A stretch of 64,000 nucleotides of DNA, taken from the NCBI RefSeq assembly GCF_051379705.1, contig NZ_CP179868.1:2108001-2172000 (forward strand), written 5' to 3'. The translations under genes were made by a program, and so were the position numbers. This DNA comes from Ekhidna sp051379705. Its GTDB lineage: Bacteria > Bacteroidota > Bacteroidia > Cytophagales > Cyclobacteriaceae. Each line of letters starts with the position of its first letter. Position 1 is the stretch's first letter. Under the pieces are notes generated by a model. It was not told where the DNA came from, searched no databases, and worked only from the letters and a program-made list of their open reading frames with translations. Of this stretch, positions 52,707 through 61,700 are shown in pieces.

Positions 52707-53247
52707 AAAAGCCCTTGACATGCTAGAGTACAACGGGTACTCTTTCAAAAGCAAGGATCAAAAGTATGTCTTCAAGCACTCTTCCATAGACAGCATTGGG
52801 CTTTCTGTTATTCTTTTAATCGTGACATTTGTTGTAATCGTGCTCATGGTCTACAATGCATTCATAGGTGTAGGCGCATTGGTACTCAGCTTGCTCATTT
52901 TTGCTCCCATAGTAAAGCGAAGCAAGGGTAAGTCTAGCCTGGTTATTGATGCTTCCCAAGAAGTTTTACAACACAATGAAAACGATATAAAGGTCACCAA
53001 AGGGTTTAGTGATATAGCAAGTGTTTATATGCATTCTATGTTTGTAGACGAATATTCAAGTGCATTTAAGAGCACCAGCAAAGAATATCAAGTTACGATC
53101 GGTCTAGAAATCGATGGGCGTAAGGTTCCACTTTTCAAACTAATCGCTGATCATGCGAAACCCTCAAAAGAAATGAACGCTGTTCATGATTTTTTAGAGA
53201 CTGTTATTAGAAAAAACAATAATCTCCAACATTCGCAGGCAGTTTAG
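52678..53247 (+). CDS. Small two-helix membrane protein, paralogue A
   Basis: A 189-residue protein with a TTG start supported by alignment to its neighbour: LTLNKKALDMLEYNGYSFKSKD here against the start of the next protein, which shares L-x-x-x-x-x-A-x-x-x-L-E-x-N-G-Y-S-F-K. Two helices (about 39-80) are followed by a soluble domain with SSLVIDASQEVL and FVDEYSSAFKSTSKEY. The soluble part lacks a catalytic motif and is probably a PH-like sensor or binding domain. With its paralogue it precedes a two-component system. Confidence 0.65.
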   Translation: MINTQLTLNKKALDMLEYNGYSFKSKDQKYVFKHSSIDSIGLSVILLIVTFVVIVLMVYNAFIGVGALVLSLLIFAPIVKRSKGKSSLVIDASQEVLQHNENDIKVTKGFSDIASVYMHSMFVDEYSSAFKSTSKEYQVTIGLEIDGRKVPLFKLIADHAKPSKEMNAVHDFLETVIRKNNNLQHSQAV

Positions 53248-53359
53248 TCTACCATTCACACGATTCTGTTAGTCGAAAAAGGAGCAAAGGTTTGCACTTT
53301 TAATTGATTATTAGATTAAGATTGAAATCAGCTTTCGAGCTAAACAAATCGCTTTTAAG

Positions 53360-53908
53360 ATGAAATCACCTAATCTAAGTAAGGAAGCCATCCACTTCCT
53401 GGAAGAAAACGGCTACTCCTTTAAGTATAAGGATAGCAAAATCGTTTTCAAGAGAAGAGTGCCCTATATGGGTGCCATAGTTCTTCTATTTGTAACACTT
53501 TTTTTATCTATCCCCGTTTTCGCAGCAGGTGCAATTTATGGGGTAATCTTAGTCGCAACTGTGATTGGATCGATTATGATCCGGCGAATTTACTTTACCA
53601 AAAAATCAAATCTGATCATTGATCTGGAAGCAAAAACCTTTACCGCGATTATAGATACCTATCACCAGGAAGACCAGTCATTAAAAATGATATCCACTAT
53701 TACAATGGGATCTAAATTTGTAGATGAATATACCACTGCTGCAAGAAATTCCGTAGAGGAGCATTTAATCTCAATCAAAATTCAACTGATCACAAAAGAG
53801 GAGGTCGCCTTGTTTCAATTAAAATCTGAACAATCTGAGCCAACACCGGAAATAAACGAATTGTACAGTTTGCTTGAAGATGTTGTCAAAAGTGCTAAAA
53901 CCGTCTAA
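53360..53908 (+). CDS. Small two-helix membrane protein, paralogue B
   Basis: A 182-residue paralogue of the preceding gene: LEENGYSFKYKDSKIVFKR at the N-terminus, two helices (about 35-75), a K-K-S-N-L-I-I-D turn in place of the other's S-S-L-V-I-D, and FVDEYTTAARNSVEEH instead of FVDEYSSAFKSTSKEY. The shared F-V-D-E-Y motif marks the pair. The 112-base gap before it could hold a promoter. The histidine kinase starts 35 bases after its end, so the pair may feed signals to it. Confidence 0.65.
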   Translation: MKSPNLSKEAIHFLEENGYSFKYKDSKIVFKRRVPYMGAIVLLFVTLFLSIPVFAAGAIYGVILVATVIGSIMIRRIYFTKKSNLIIDLEAKTFTAIIDTYHQEDQSLKMISTITMGSKFVDEYTTAARNSVEEHLISIKIQLITKEEVALFQLKSEQSEPTPEINELYSLLEDVVKSAKTV

Positions 53909-53943
53909 TTAAAATAATTCATCACTTCTAAACCTGTCTGTAT

Positions 53944-55203
53944 TTGGTCGCCACTAAGTTTTTAAAAAAGGAGCAAGGCTTCTATCTGTTCCTTATGATC
54001 TCAGCATATGTTTCCACGCTTGCGTTTGGTACATATTATCTCATTCTAGGTATTCCTGAACTTTACATTCCTACTTATGGAGCGTTCGTATTGTTTACGG
54101 TCTATGGATTATTATCCGTTTTTTCCTCTGTCAATCTTATTACTTTGTTTCGCCTTTCCATCGCTACGGCCTTGCTTGCGTTTTATAATCAGGTGTACTA
54201 CACTGGAGGTGTGCTTTCTTCAGGCTTACTTGAGTTTGTAATTCCCCCACTTCTGGCATTTTTCTACCGTCCAATTAGAGACAGGTATTTTTTCATGGCG
54301 ATTTCTGGCATTTGCCTGGTTAGCATGTTTATTCTTTCGTCACTCGGATATACCAAGAACCTGATTCTTGAACAATTAAGAGTCGAGCATGGTATTCTAT
54401 GTGCGCTTTTTATATTCACTATTGTATCTATCTATACTTTCTTGTTTAGAAATGCACTTGTGATTAAAAACAAAAAGATTGGGGATTCAATGAAGGAGCT
54501 TCAAGAAACTACACATATGTTGATTCAGTCTGAAAAAATGGCCTCACTTGGAATGTTGTCAGCAGGTGTTGCTCATGAAATCAATAACCCGCTAAATTTT
54601 ATAAAAGGGGGCGTGGAAATTTTGGAAGATGGGCTCAAGGAAGAAAAAGAACTTCAGTTTGAAGCCTCTCCAAGCCTTCATGTAATAAAAGAAGGTCTTA
54701 AAAGAGCTTCCGTAATCGTCAACAGTTTGAATCATTATAGTCGAAAAACGGACTCTATGAATGAAAAATGTGATCTAAATGAAATACTAAACAATAGCCT
54801 TGTTATGCTTCAGCCAAAGCTGAAGTACAAAGGAGAAGTTGTGAAAGATCTTGAGAACGCTCCTCTGGTCGTAACCGGAAATGAGGGGAAATTGCATCAG
54901 GCATTCTTAAATATTCTTTCTAATGCTGAGCAGGCAATTGAAAAAAATGGAACTGTCACGGTTAGGTCTCGAAAACTAAATTCGAAAATGGCTGTTGAAA
55001 TAATGGATGATGGAGAAGGCATCAGCAAAGAAAACCTTAACAGGATTAGCGATCCTTTTTTTACCACCAAGCCTGTTGGCAAGGGTACGGGGTTAGGTCT
55101 TGCTATAACATACAAAATTATTGAAGAGCACAACGGAAACGTCAATGTTGTGTCTAAACCGGGTAAGGGTGCTAAATTTACAATTTCATTTCCTACACAA
55201 TGA
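53944..55203 (+). CDS. Sensor histidine kinase with multi-pass membrane sensor
   Basis: A 419-residue kinase (TTG start). About six membrane helices at residues 10-170 form a sensor without a large periplasmic loop. A short coiled coil leads to the dimerisation domain with His211 in GVAHEINNP, and the ATPase domain has N-x-L-S-N-A-E-Q-A-I, D-D-G-E-G-I and G-x-G-T-G-L-G-L. It should autophosphorylate His211 and pass the phosphate to the receiver encoded next (overlap ATGA). The signal is unknown. Gene order suggests that it responds to the membrane proteins upstream. Confidence 0.93.
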   Translation: MVATKFLKKEQGFYLFLMISAYVSTLAFGTYYLILGIPELYIPTYGAFVLFTVYGLLSVFSSVNLITLFRLSIATALLAFYNQVYYTGGVLSSGLLEFVIPPLLAFFYRPIRDRYFFMAISGICLVSMFILSSLGYTKNLILEQLRVEHGILCALFIFTIVSIYTFLFRNALVIKNKKIGDSMKELQETTHMLIQSEKMASLGMLSAGVAHEINNPLNFIKGGVEILEDGLKEEKELQFEASPSLHVIKEGLKRASVIVNSLNHYSRKTDSMNEKCDLNEILNNSLVMLQPKLKYKGEVVKDLENAPLVVTGNEGKLHQAFLNILSNAEQAIEKNGTVTVRSRKLNSKMAVEIMDDGEGISKENLNRISDPFFTTKPVGKGTGLGLAITYKIIEEHNGNVNVVSKPGKGAKFTISFPTQ

Positions 55204-55562
55204 AAAATACGATCCTATTTGTAGATGACGAACTAATTAATCTTTTTGTTTTAGAAAAAAGGTTTGAAACGGAGTACAATGTACTCACGGCTGAGTCTGG
55301 AGAGGATGCACTAAAAGTTGTGAGAGAAAATGCGGACACCCTGCAAGCTATAATAAGTGATTTGCGAATGCCTGGGATGGATGGATTGGAGCTCATTGAT
55401 AAGGTGAAGCCAAGCATAATTGATATTCCCTGCTTTCTACTTACCGGCTATGATTTTACTGATCAAATCAATGACGCCATCAAGTCAAGCAAAATTCACC
55501 ACCTTTTTAAAAAGCCGTTTGATTATAATGAAATCGATAACAAGCTAAAAGAAGTTCTTTAG
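55200..55562 (+). CDS. Single-domain response regulator (receiver only)
   Basis: A 120-residue receiver with the acidic pair near residue 9 (FVDDE), the phospho-acceptor Asp54 in ISDLRMPGMDG, Thr82 in LLTGY and the invariant Lys in FKKPFD. It has no DNA-binding or enzymatic output domain, so it probably acts by protein-protein contact, as CheY does, or by passing phosphate on. Its ATG overlaps the kinase stop by four bases, so the two are translated together. The TAG interlocks with the stop of the DUF4301-type gene. Confidence 0.93.
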   Translation: MKNTILFVDDELINLFVLEKRFETEYNVLTAESGEDALKVVRENADTLQAIISDLRMPGMDGLELIDKVKPSIIDIPCFLLTGYDFTDQINDAIKSSKIHHLFKKPFDYNEIDNKLKEVL

Positions 55563-57061
55563 CGACGTATTGGTTTCAAAAGATCAGTAACCCTTTTTAC
55601 TGGATTAAAGGTAACCTGCGGAACTTCCACAAAAACCGTATTCCAATTCGCCATACCGCCGTTCCACAATCCCGGCAATTCCATAGCCAAAAGATTATCT
55701 CCGTTAAAAGACTTTTCTGAGATGAAGCCCGCCTCCGCATCTCGATATTCCAAAAGATTGTATTTCTGACCTTTATAGTTTTTCACTCCACAAATGATAT
55801 CAACTGGGTTGAAATGTGTGCCACTATTAAAGATTGAAAGTTGTTTATCGCTTGCTTGCTTTACTTGAGCTGACTCAACAATCTGTAGAGATTGGTATTT
55901 TTCTCCTTTTACCCAAAATGGACCTCCTCCAAGTTCTCCTTCATTCTTTACCATACCACAAACTCTAATCGGACGATCCAACAAAGACTTGACTTCTTTC
56001 TCAGAAAACGCTCCAACTATTCCCATTTCCTTAAGGAGCTGCGTTCCTTCTTCATTTATGGAGTCTCCTGCATCTGCTCTTCTTAAAAGACTGAAAGACT
56101 TGTTCTGAAAGTTTATCAATAATCCTCCGAGCGCTTTTTTATATTTAACGACCTCTTCCCTCATTCGATCGGGAACAACATTATCTATGTTTTTGATATA
56201 AATAAGATCCGAGCTTAGACTGTTTAGATTTTCCAGCAGTGCTCCATGACCAGCGGGTCGAAATACTAAACTTCCTTTTTCATCACGAAATGGGTGATGG
56301 CTTAATGTTGCGGCTATTGTATCTGTATTGGGATACTGAACACTAAAGCTTACATTAATCTCTGTTTCTGCTTTTAACTGCGCTATGCTTTCATTGATGT
56401 GATCCGAGAATACCTCTAGGTGATTTGGAGAGACTGTGAAGTGTAAATGAACTTTTCCATTTTTCTCTGCATATTCAAGTCCTTCTGCTAAGTGTTCTTG
56501 AGCGGCGGTTCTTGTATTATTTTCATAACGATGAAATGAAAGCATGCCTTTTGGTAGATTACCATAATTCAGGCCAGATTCTAAAAGAAGCGACTCAACA
56601 ATTAAGTGATGCTTACATTCTTTCCTAGCATCATGAGTTGATAGCCCTTTTGTATTTAACATCACCTGATTAAGCTCTTGGTAAAAAGCAAACTCATTCA
56701 ACTCCTCGAAAAACTTCGCTAATTGCTTTTCTTCATTCAGAATACGATCAAAAGAATCTCGTGTACCATCAAATTTTTCGAGAAATGAAAACAGACTTTT
56801 GAACATTCGAGTAGCGGCTCCTGACGCTGGAACAAATTTTAAAACATCAACTTTTGTCGTTTCATACAATTGGATGTACTTGTCCAGATCCTCTCTCGAT
56901 AGCTTTACAATTCCGTTACCAATTGTCGCTGGTGCCAATATTTCCACTGGTGGAAACCCATTCTTAAAGCGTTGCAATTGCAATTCAACATCTTCAAGAG
57001 ATATTCCTTTAAATTCCATCAGTGCCAAATCCTCTTCAGAAAACTTAGTGTTGGTATTCAT
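55559..57061 (-). CDS. DUF4301-type protein, predicted UDP-sugar pyrophosphorylase-like nucleotidyltransferase
   Basis: The 500-residue protein is of a family I recall as DUF4301, common in Bacteroidota. The ATG at 57061 is chosen because conserved sequence starts soon after it. I see a UDPGP-like (GT-A) layout: VPASGAATRMFK (about 77-88) in place of the L-A-G-G-x-G-T-R-L nucleotide loop, KGMLSFHRY near 171, FSVQYPNTDTIAAT near 239, RPAGHGALLENL (268-279) like P-P-G-H-G, and IKNIDNVVPD (289-298) like the V-x-N-V-D-N metal motif. The order and spacing fit UTP- or UDP-sugar pyrophosphorylases. This function is my inference. Confidence 0.72.
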   Translation of the reverse strand: MNTNTKFSEEDLALMEFKGISLEDVELQLQRFKNGFPPVEILAPATIGNGIVKLSREDLDKYIQLYETTKVDVLKFVPASGAATRMFKSLFSFLEKFDGTRDSFDRILNEEKQLAKFFEELNEFAFYQELNQVMLNTKGLSTHDARKECKHHLIVESLLLESGLNYGNLPKGMLSFHRYENNTRTAAQEHLAEGLEYAEKNGKVHLHFTVSPNHLEVFSDHINESIAQLKAETEINVSFSVQYPNTDTIAATLSHHPFRDEKGSLVFRPAGHGALLENLNSLSSDLIYIKNIDNVVPDRMREEVVKYKKALGGLLINFQNKSFSLLRRADAGDSINEEGTQLLKEMGIVGAFSEKEVKSLLDRPIRVCGMVKNEGELGGGPFWVKGEKYQSLQIVESAQVKQASDKQLSIFNSGTHFNPVDIICGVKNYKGQKYNLLEYRDAEAGFISEKSFNGDNLLAMELPGLWNGGMANWNTVFVEVPQVTFNPVKRVTDLLKPIRR

Positions 57062-57150
57062 AAGCCACAAATGTAAAATTCGCGGTTGGAAAAGTTCATT
57101 TTGGATCAAAAACAAATTAATTTGTGTAAAGAATATTATCACCGATCCTT

Positions 57151-57609
57151 ATGAGCCAAGACATTTTCAAAATTGCACCCACTTTTTTCGGAATTACCAT
57201 GGTGCCAGAGTCATCATGGAGAGAATACGGATATGCCTTACTTACAATAGCCGGATCCGATGGAGAAGTATCTGAACCAGAATTGGAATGGTTGACTGTT
57301 GAATGCGGCAAAGCTGTAGGTGTAGATGATGGTATCATCGCCGATTGGGAAGAGTACGATTTTGAGGAGGGAGATTTAGAAGAAATCTTCCATGCTTTTA
57401 ATACGAAATCATTCGCCAATTTTAATAAGCTTCTTATTTATGATGCCATCAGAATGTCAAGTGCAGATGGTGAATACGCAAGTGATGAACGTGATCAGGT
57501 TAATCATGCAGCTCAAATCCTTAAGGTGCCAATGGAAACGGTGATGGCAATTGAAGCTCTTGTCGATATGGAGCTCGCGGCAAACAAGCTAAGACTTACT
57601 TTGCTTTAA
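57151..57609 (+). CDS. TerB-like acidic helical protein
   Basis: A 152-residue, acidic, mostly helical protein. The pair LLTIAGSDGEVSEPELEWL and AIRMSSADGEYASDERDQV resembles the tandem acidic, metal-binding helix ends of the tellurite-resistance TerB family (A-x-x-D-G-x-x-x-x-x-E). The protein has no signal peptide and is probably cytoplasmic. TerB functions are little known. A TerB-like domain also opens the ABC exporter at 27.5 kb. Its TAA interlocks with that of the nuclease gene. It starts divergently from the DUF4301-type gene. Confidence 0.75.
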   Translation: MSQDIFKIAPTFFGITMVPESSWREYGYALLTIAGSDGEVSEPELEWLTVECGKAVGVDDGIIADWEEYDFEEGDLEEIFHAFNTKSFANFNKLLIYDAIRMSSADGEYASDERDQVNHAAQILKVPMETVMAIEALVDMELAANKLRLTLL

Positions 57610-58373
57610 CCGTAAATTTTATTCAAAACATTCGCCAGTCTAATACCTGCCTGTAGTAGTCGTTGATTCAAAAGATCAATATTTTCATAATTATACCTAT
57701 AGCTCAGTTTTTTATCCTCCGGCATAGAATCGTAGCATTGATTTCGAACCTCTTTCGATTCATTGGCCCAATCCAAAACATCCAAAGAAGACCAAGAAGC
57801 CAATTGTGTTTCTGTTGGATGATTGATCCAGTTGGCGTATTCAGTATAACTATACTTTTGCCCTTCAATCATTTCACTATCCCATACACGATGCAGATTA
57901 GATGTCTGCCAGAAATAGTCAAGCTTAACATCATTGCCTCCTCTATCTTCACCATTTCCTACATGCAATGGCTGATGAATATCTCCTATTAAATGGACCA
58001 AACACTTCAAAGCAAACGCCTCGTCCTCATCAGAAAATTTCTTCGACTCTAGTTCACTCATCAGTCGCTGAATGGTGACAATCACATCTTCTTCTTCTGG
58101 AGCTCCGGCATTCGAATATGTCTCTCCATCAGGAATGGTAGCATAATGCCAGGGAGACATGTGTCTATAAGTGGCATCCGACTTGATAAAATCCATGTAA
58201 TTGCTTACTTCTGCAAGAGTCTCAAAGCCTAGCACCTTTTCAATATTCTTCCTCGCTTTATTGCTCAAATGATATTCAGCAATCAAACCAACAATACGAT
58301 GGCCTGTGGCTCCCCATCCAAGTGAATTAAACGAAAGAACCAAAGCAAGGATTATTAATGGAATTTTCTTCAT
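57606..58373 (-). CDS. Exported S1/P1-type zinc nuclease
   Basis: A 255-residue protein with a signal peptide (LIILALVLSFNSLG), leaving the mature N-terminal Trp of WGATGHRI, whose N-terminal nitrogen binds a zinc in S1/P1 enzymes. The catalytic histidines and aspartates are in H-x-S-P-W-H-Y, C-L-V-H-L-I-G-D-I-H-Q-P-L-H-V and N-D-V-K-L-D-Y-F. The H-Q-P-L-H-V motif is the S1/P1 hallmark. It would degrade single-stranded nucleic acids outside the cytoplasm for phosphate or nucleosides. Length is on target. Confidence 0.93.
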   Translation of the reverse strand: MKKIPLIILALVLSFNSLGWGATGHRIVGLIAEYHLSNKARKNIEKVLGFETLAEVSNYMDFIKSDATYRHMSPWHYATIPDGETYSNAGAPEEEDVIVTIQRLMSELESKKFSDEDEAFALKCLVHLIGDIHQPLHVGNGEDRGGNDVKLDYFWQTSNLHRVWDSEMIEGQKYSYTEYANWINHPTETQLASWSSLDVLDWANESKEVRNQCYDSMPEDKKLSYRYNYENIDLLNQRLLQAGIRLANVLNKIYG

Positions 58374-58440
58374 GCTTTAAAAATAGGCCGAAATAGAAAA
58401 ACGTGAGAGTGCTGGAGATTAAGAAACTATAAAAAAGAGA

Positions 58441-58468
58441 AGGCGTGCCCGGAATACGGTACACGCCT
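58441..58468 (-). terminator. Hairpin with T-tract facing left, stand-alone
   Basis: Seven-pair stem AGGCGTG/CACGCCT with an inner three-pair CCG/CGG stem and a 5-base loop. On the minus strand the T-rich tract TCTCTTTTTT follows. No annotated gene on that strand ends near it. It could be the end of a small RNA transcribed leftwards, or a leader element. Confidence 0.45.
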
Positions 58469-58693
58469 AATCACCAACCTAACCTAAAAGAAAGTCATTA
58501 AATAAACGCTTGAAGTTTATTTTATTATAATGTCTTTGACCTTTAATACCCGTTATTCACTCAAAATGTTGCAATTGTATCTTGAAATAGTTCATTTTTT
58601 AGATGAACTGTCTTTTTCATTCTACAAACATGAGATTTTGCTCGGTTTTAGATTTGTCAAAATCATTTGAACCGCAGCTCCGATTTAAGAGTT

Positions 58694-58701
58694 TACTTTT
58701 G
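58694..58701 (+). promoter_or_regulatory. -7-like element (TACTTTTG) before mfd
   Basis: TACTTTTG matches TAnnTTTG and would place the mfd transcript start about 20 bases before its TTG. A TTTG at 58666-58669 is four bases too far upstream for the standard spacing. Tentative. Confidence 0.35.
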
Positions 58702-58725
58702 TCAACTTAAAATTGGAAAGAGGGT

Positions 58726-61700
58726 TTGAATACAAAAGAATTATTAGAGAGGTATAAGGAGAGCTCAAATGTTAAAGCCATTGCAGAGAGCATTCAAAAA
58801 AAGAATCAACTGCGACTCAGGGGAATTTCAGGAAGTTATGATGCTTTACTGCTTGCCTCCGTCTCACAACTGGTCAAAGGAATTCATTTAATTGTTCTGC
58901 ATGATTTTGAAGAAGCCTCTTACTTCCAAACAGACCTGTCCAATTTTATTGAAAATGAAATTGTCTTATTTCCTTCTTCATACAAAAAGCCGTACCATTT
59001 CGAAGAAATTGAGAATGCAAATATTCTTCATCGCGCTGAAGTTCTAAATGATCTCAACGATAGGGATCACCTAGTAATAATTACCTATCCCGAAGCTCTT
59101 TCAGAAAAGGTAATCAACAAAAGGTCTTTGGTCTCAAATACATTCACAGCAAAACCCGGTGAGCAATTGGATGTTGAATTTTTAGCAGACCTTCTCTTAA
59201 CGTATGATTTTGAAAAAACAGATTTTGTGTATGAACCTGGCCAGTTCGCTGTCCGTGGTGGTATCGTTGATATATTTTCATATGCACATGAACTTCCATA
59301 TCGATTAGAGCTATTCGGTGATGAGGTAGAGTCTATTCGGGAGTTTGATCCAGAAAGCCAATTATCTACCAAAGATTTGGATCACATTTCATTGATTCCA
59401 AACGTTCAAACAAAATTAGTTAGCGAAGAACGCCAGTCATTTTTAGCATATATACCTGAAGAAACTACCATTTGGCTTAAAGACTATCAACAATCTTTAG
59501 ATATCATAGACAAGTCCTTTCATAAAGTCGAAGAGCAATTTCAGGTCATCAAAGAGATGAGTGGAGATTCTAAGCTGATTACATCACCAGATCAGCTATT
59601 CGAAACACAGCAATCTTATACTCAGTCGCTTGAAGGATTTATGAAAATAGAATTCGGCAAGCGATACTATCTTCAGCCCGACGAAGAGCTAACATTAGCA
59701 ACTCGTCCTCAACCTTCATTTCATAAAAATTTTAAGCTTCTTGCTGAAAACCTACAGGAACTTCAGCAAAACAATTACAAGAAGTTATTAGCTGCAGAAT
59801 CTTTCAAACAAATTGAAAGGCTTGAAACCATATTTGATGAAATTGATCCTTCCATTACATTCGAAGGTGTCACCGCTTCGTTTAGAGAAGGATTCATAGA
59901 TGATCATGAAGAATTTTGTGTTTATACAGACCATCAAATATTCGATCGATTTCATCGCTACAAGGGCAAAGAGAAGTTTACAAAGAACAAGGCGCTCACA
60001 CTCAAAGAGCTAAAAACTCTCCAGCCGGGAGACTTTGTTACACACATTGATTATGGTGTTGGACGATTTGCCGGATTAGATACCGTTGATGTTGGTTCGA
60101 ATAAACAAGAAGCCATAAGACTTGTGTATCGTGATGATGATTTGCTCTATGTAAGTCTTCATTCACTGCATAAAATATCCAAGTATTCGGGCAAGGAAGG
60201 AGAGCCTCCGTCAATCAATAAACTTGGTTCTCCTGATTGGGAAAACAAGAAAAAGAAGATCAAGCGAAAGGTCAAGGATATCGCCAAAGACCTAATAGAT
60301 CTGTATGCCAAAAGAAAAGCGGCTCGTGGTTATGCCTTTCCTCCCGACGACTACCTACAGGCCGAGTTGGAATCTTCTTTTATGTATCAGGATACACCTG
60401 ATCAGTCCATGGCAACCTCTGATGTAAAAGCAGACATGGAATTGGAGCACCCAATGGATAGGCTGGTTTGTGGAGATGTTGGTTTTGGGAAGACAGAAAT
60501 TGCAATCCGAGCTGCATTTAAAGCTGTGAATAGTGGAAAGCAAGTAGCCGTGTTGGTTCCAACTACAATTCTTGCTATGCAGCACCATCGAACTTTTGAA
60601 TCTCGATTAGAGAATATGCCGATTAGCATCGACTACATCAATCGATTCAAGACATCCAAGCAAATCACTGACATAAAGAAAAGAGTAAAGGAAGGAAAAA
60701 TTGATATCCTAATAGGCACACACCGAATTGTTAATAAAGACATTGAGTTTAAAGATCTTGGGCTGATGATTATCGATGAAGAACAAAAGTTTGGTGTTAA
60801 GGTCAAAGAGCGCTTGAAAGATATGCGGGTAAATGTGGACGCATTGACGCTCACTGCAACTCCAATTCCTAGAACTCTCCATTTTTCTTTAATGGGAGCG
60901 CGAGATCTTTCAATCATTTCTACACCACCACCAAACCGCAGACCTGTTACAACAGAGCTTCATGAATTCAATGAAGAAGTAATACGGGATGCGGTTAGTC
61001 ATGAGATCAGAAGAGGTGGTCAGGTTTTTATGGTTCACAACAGAGTCAGTGATATTGAGCAAGTAGGGAATATGATTTTCAAACTTGTTCCGGATTCAAG
61101 AATTGGAATAGCGCATGGTCAGATGGAAGGACCGCAGCTTGAAAAGGTTATGTTGAAGTTTATAGAAGGAGACTATGATGTACTCGTTTCCACAAACATT
61201 ATTGAAAGTGGCTTGGACATTCCAAATGCTAATACGATAATCATCAACAATGCTCACATGTTTGGACTCTCTGATTTGCATCAGATGAGAGGTCGAGTTG
61301 GGAGGTCGAATACCAAAGCATACTGCTTTATGCTCACACCACCTGCCTCGTCATTGACAAGCGATGCTAGAAAGCGGCTAAACACCTTGGAGGAATTTTC
61401 CGATCTCGGTGATGGGTTTAAAGTCGCCATGCGAGATCTCGACATTCGAGGAGCGGGCAATTTGTTAGGTGCTGAGCAAAGTGGGTTTATTAATGACATT
61501 GGATTTGATATGTATCACAAAATTCTGGATGAAGCAGTTCAAGAATTAAAAGAAGGAGAATACAAGCAATTATTCGAAACCGATTTATTGAAAAATAAGG
61601 AAGTAATGGATAGCATGGTTGAGGACTGTAACATAGAAACAGACTTTGAAGCGCTAATTCCCGAGAGTTATGTAAGCAATATCTCTGAGCGTCTCGGCTT

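Larger units (their letters stand above)
58374..58725. other. Gene-free stretch of 352 bases with a stand-alone hairpin
   Basis: The longest non-coding interval here, between the divergent nuclease and mfd genes. It contains the hairpin AGGCGTG/CACGCCT (58441-58468) with an inner CCG/CGG pair. Reading leftwards, T-rich TCTCTTTTTT follows the hairpin, and rightwards the sequence CCAACCTAACCTAA (58474-58487) follows. The rest is AT-rich. No reading frame of note or tRNA is visible. A -7-like TACTTTTG (58694-58701) lies just before mfd. Confidence 0.7.

Noticed and set aside
58374..58725. tRNA or riboswitch in the long gap before mfd
   Set aside because: No cloverleaf or known riboswitch core was visible; only a single hairpin is present.
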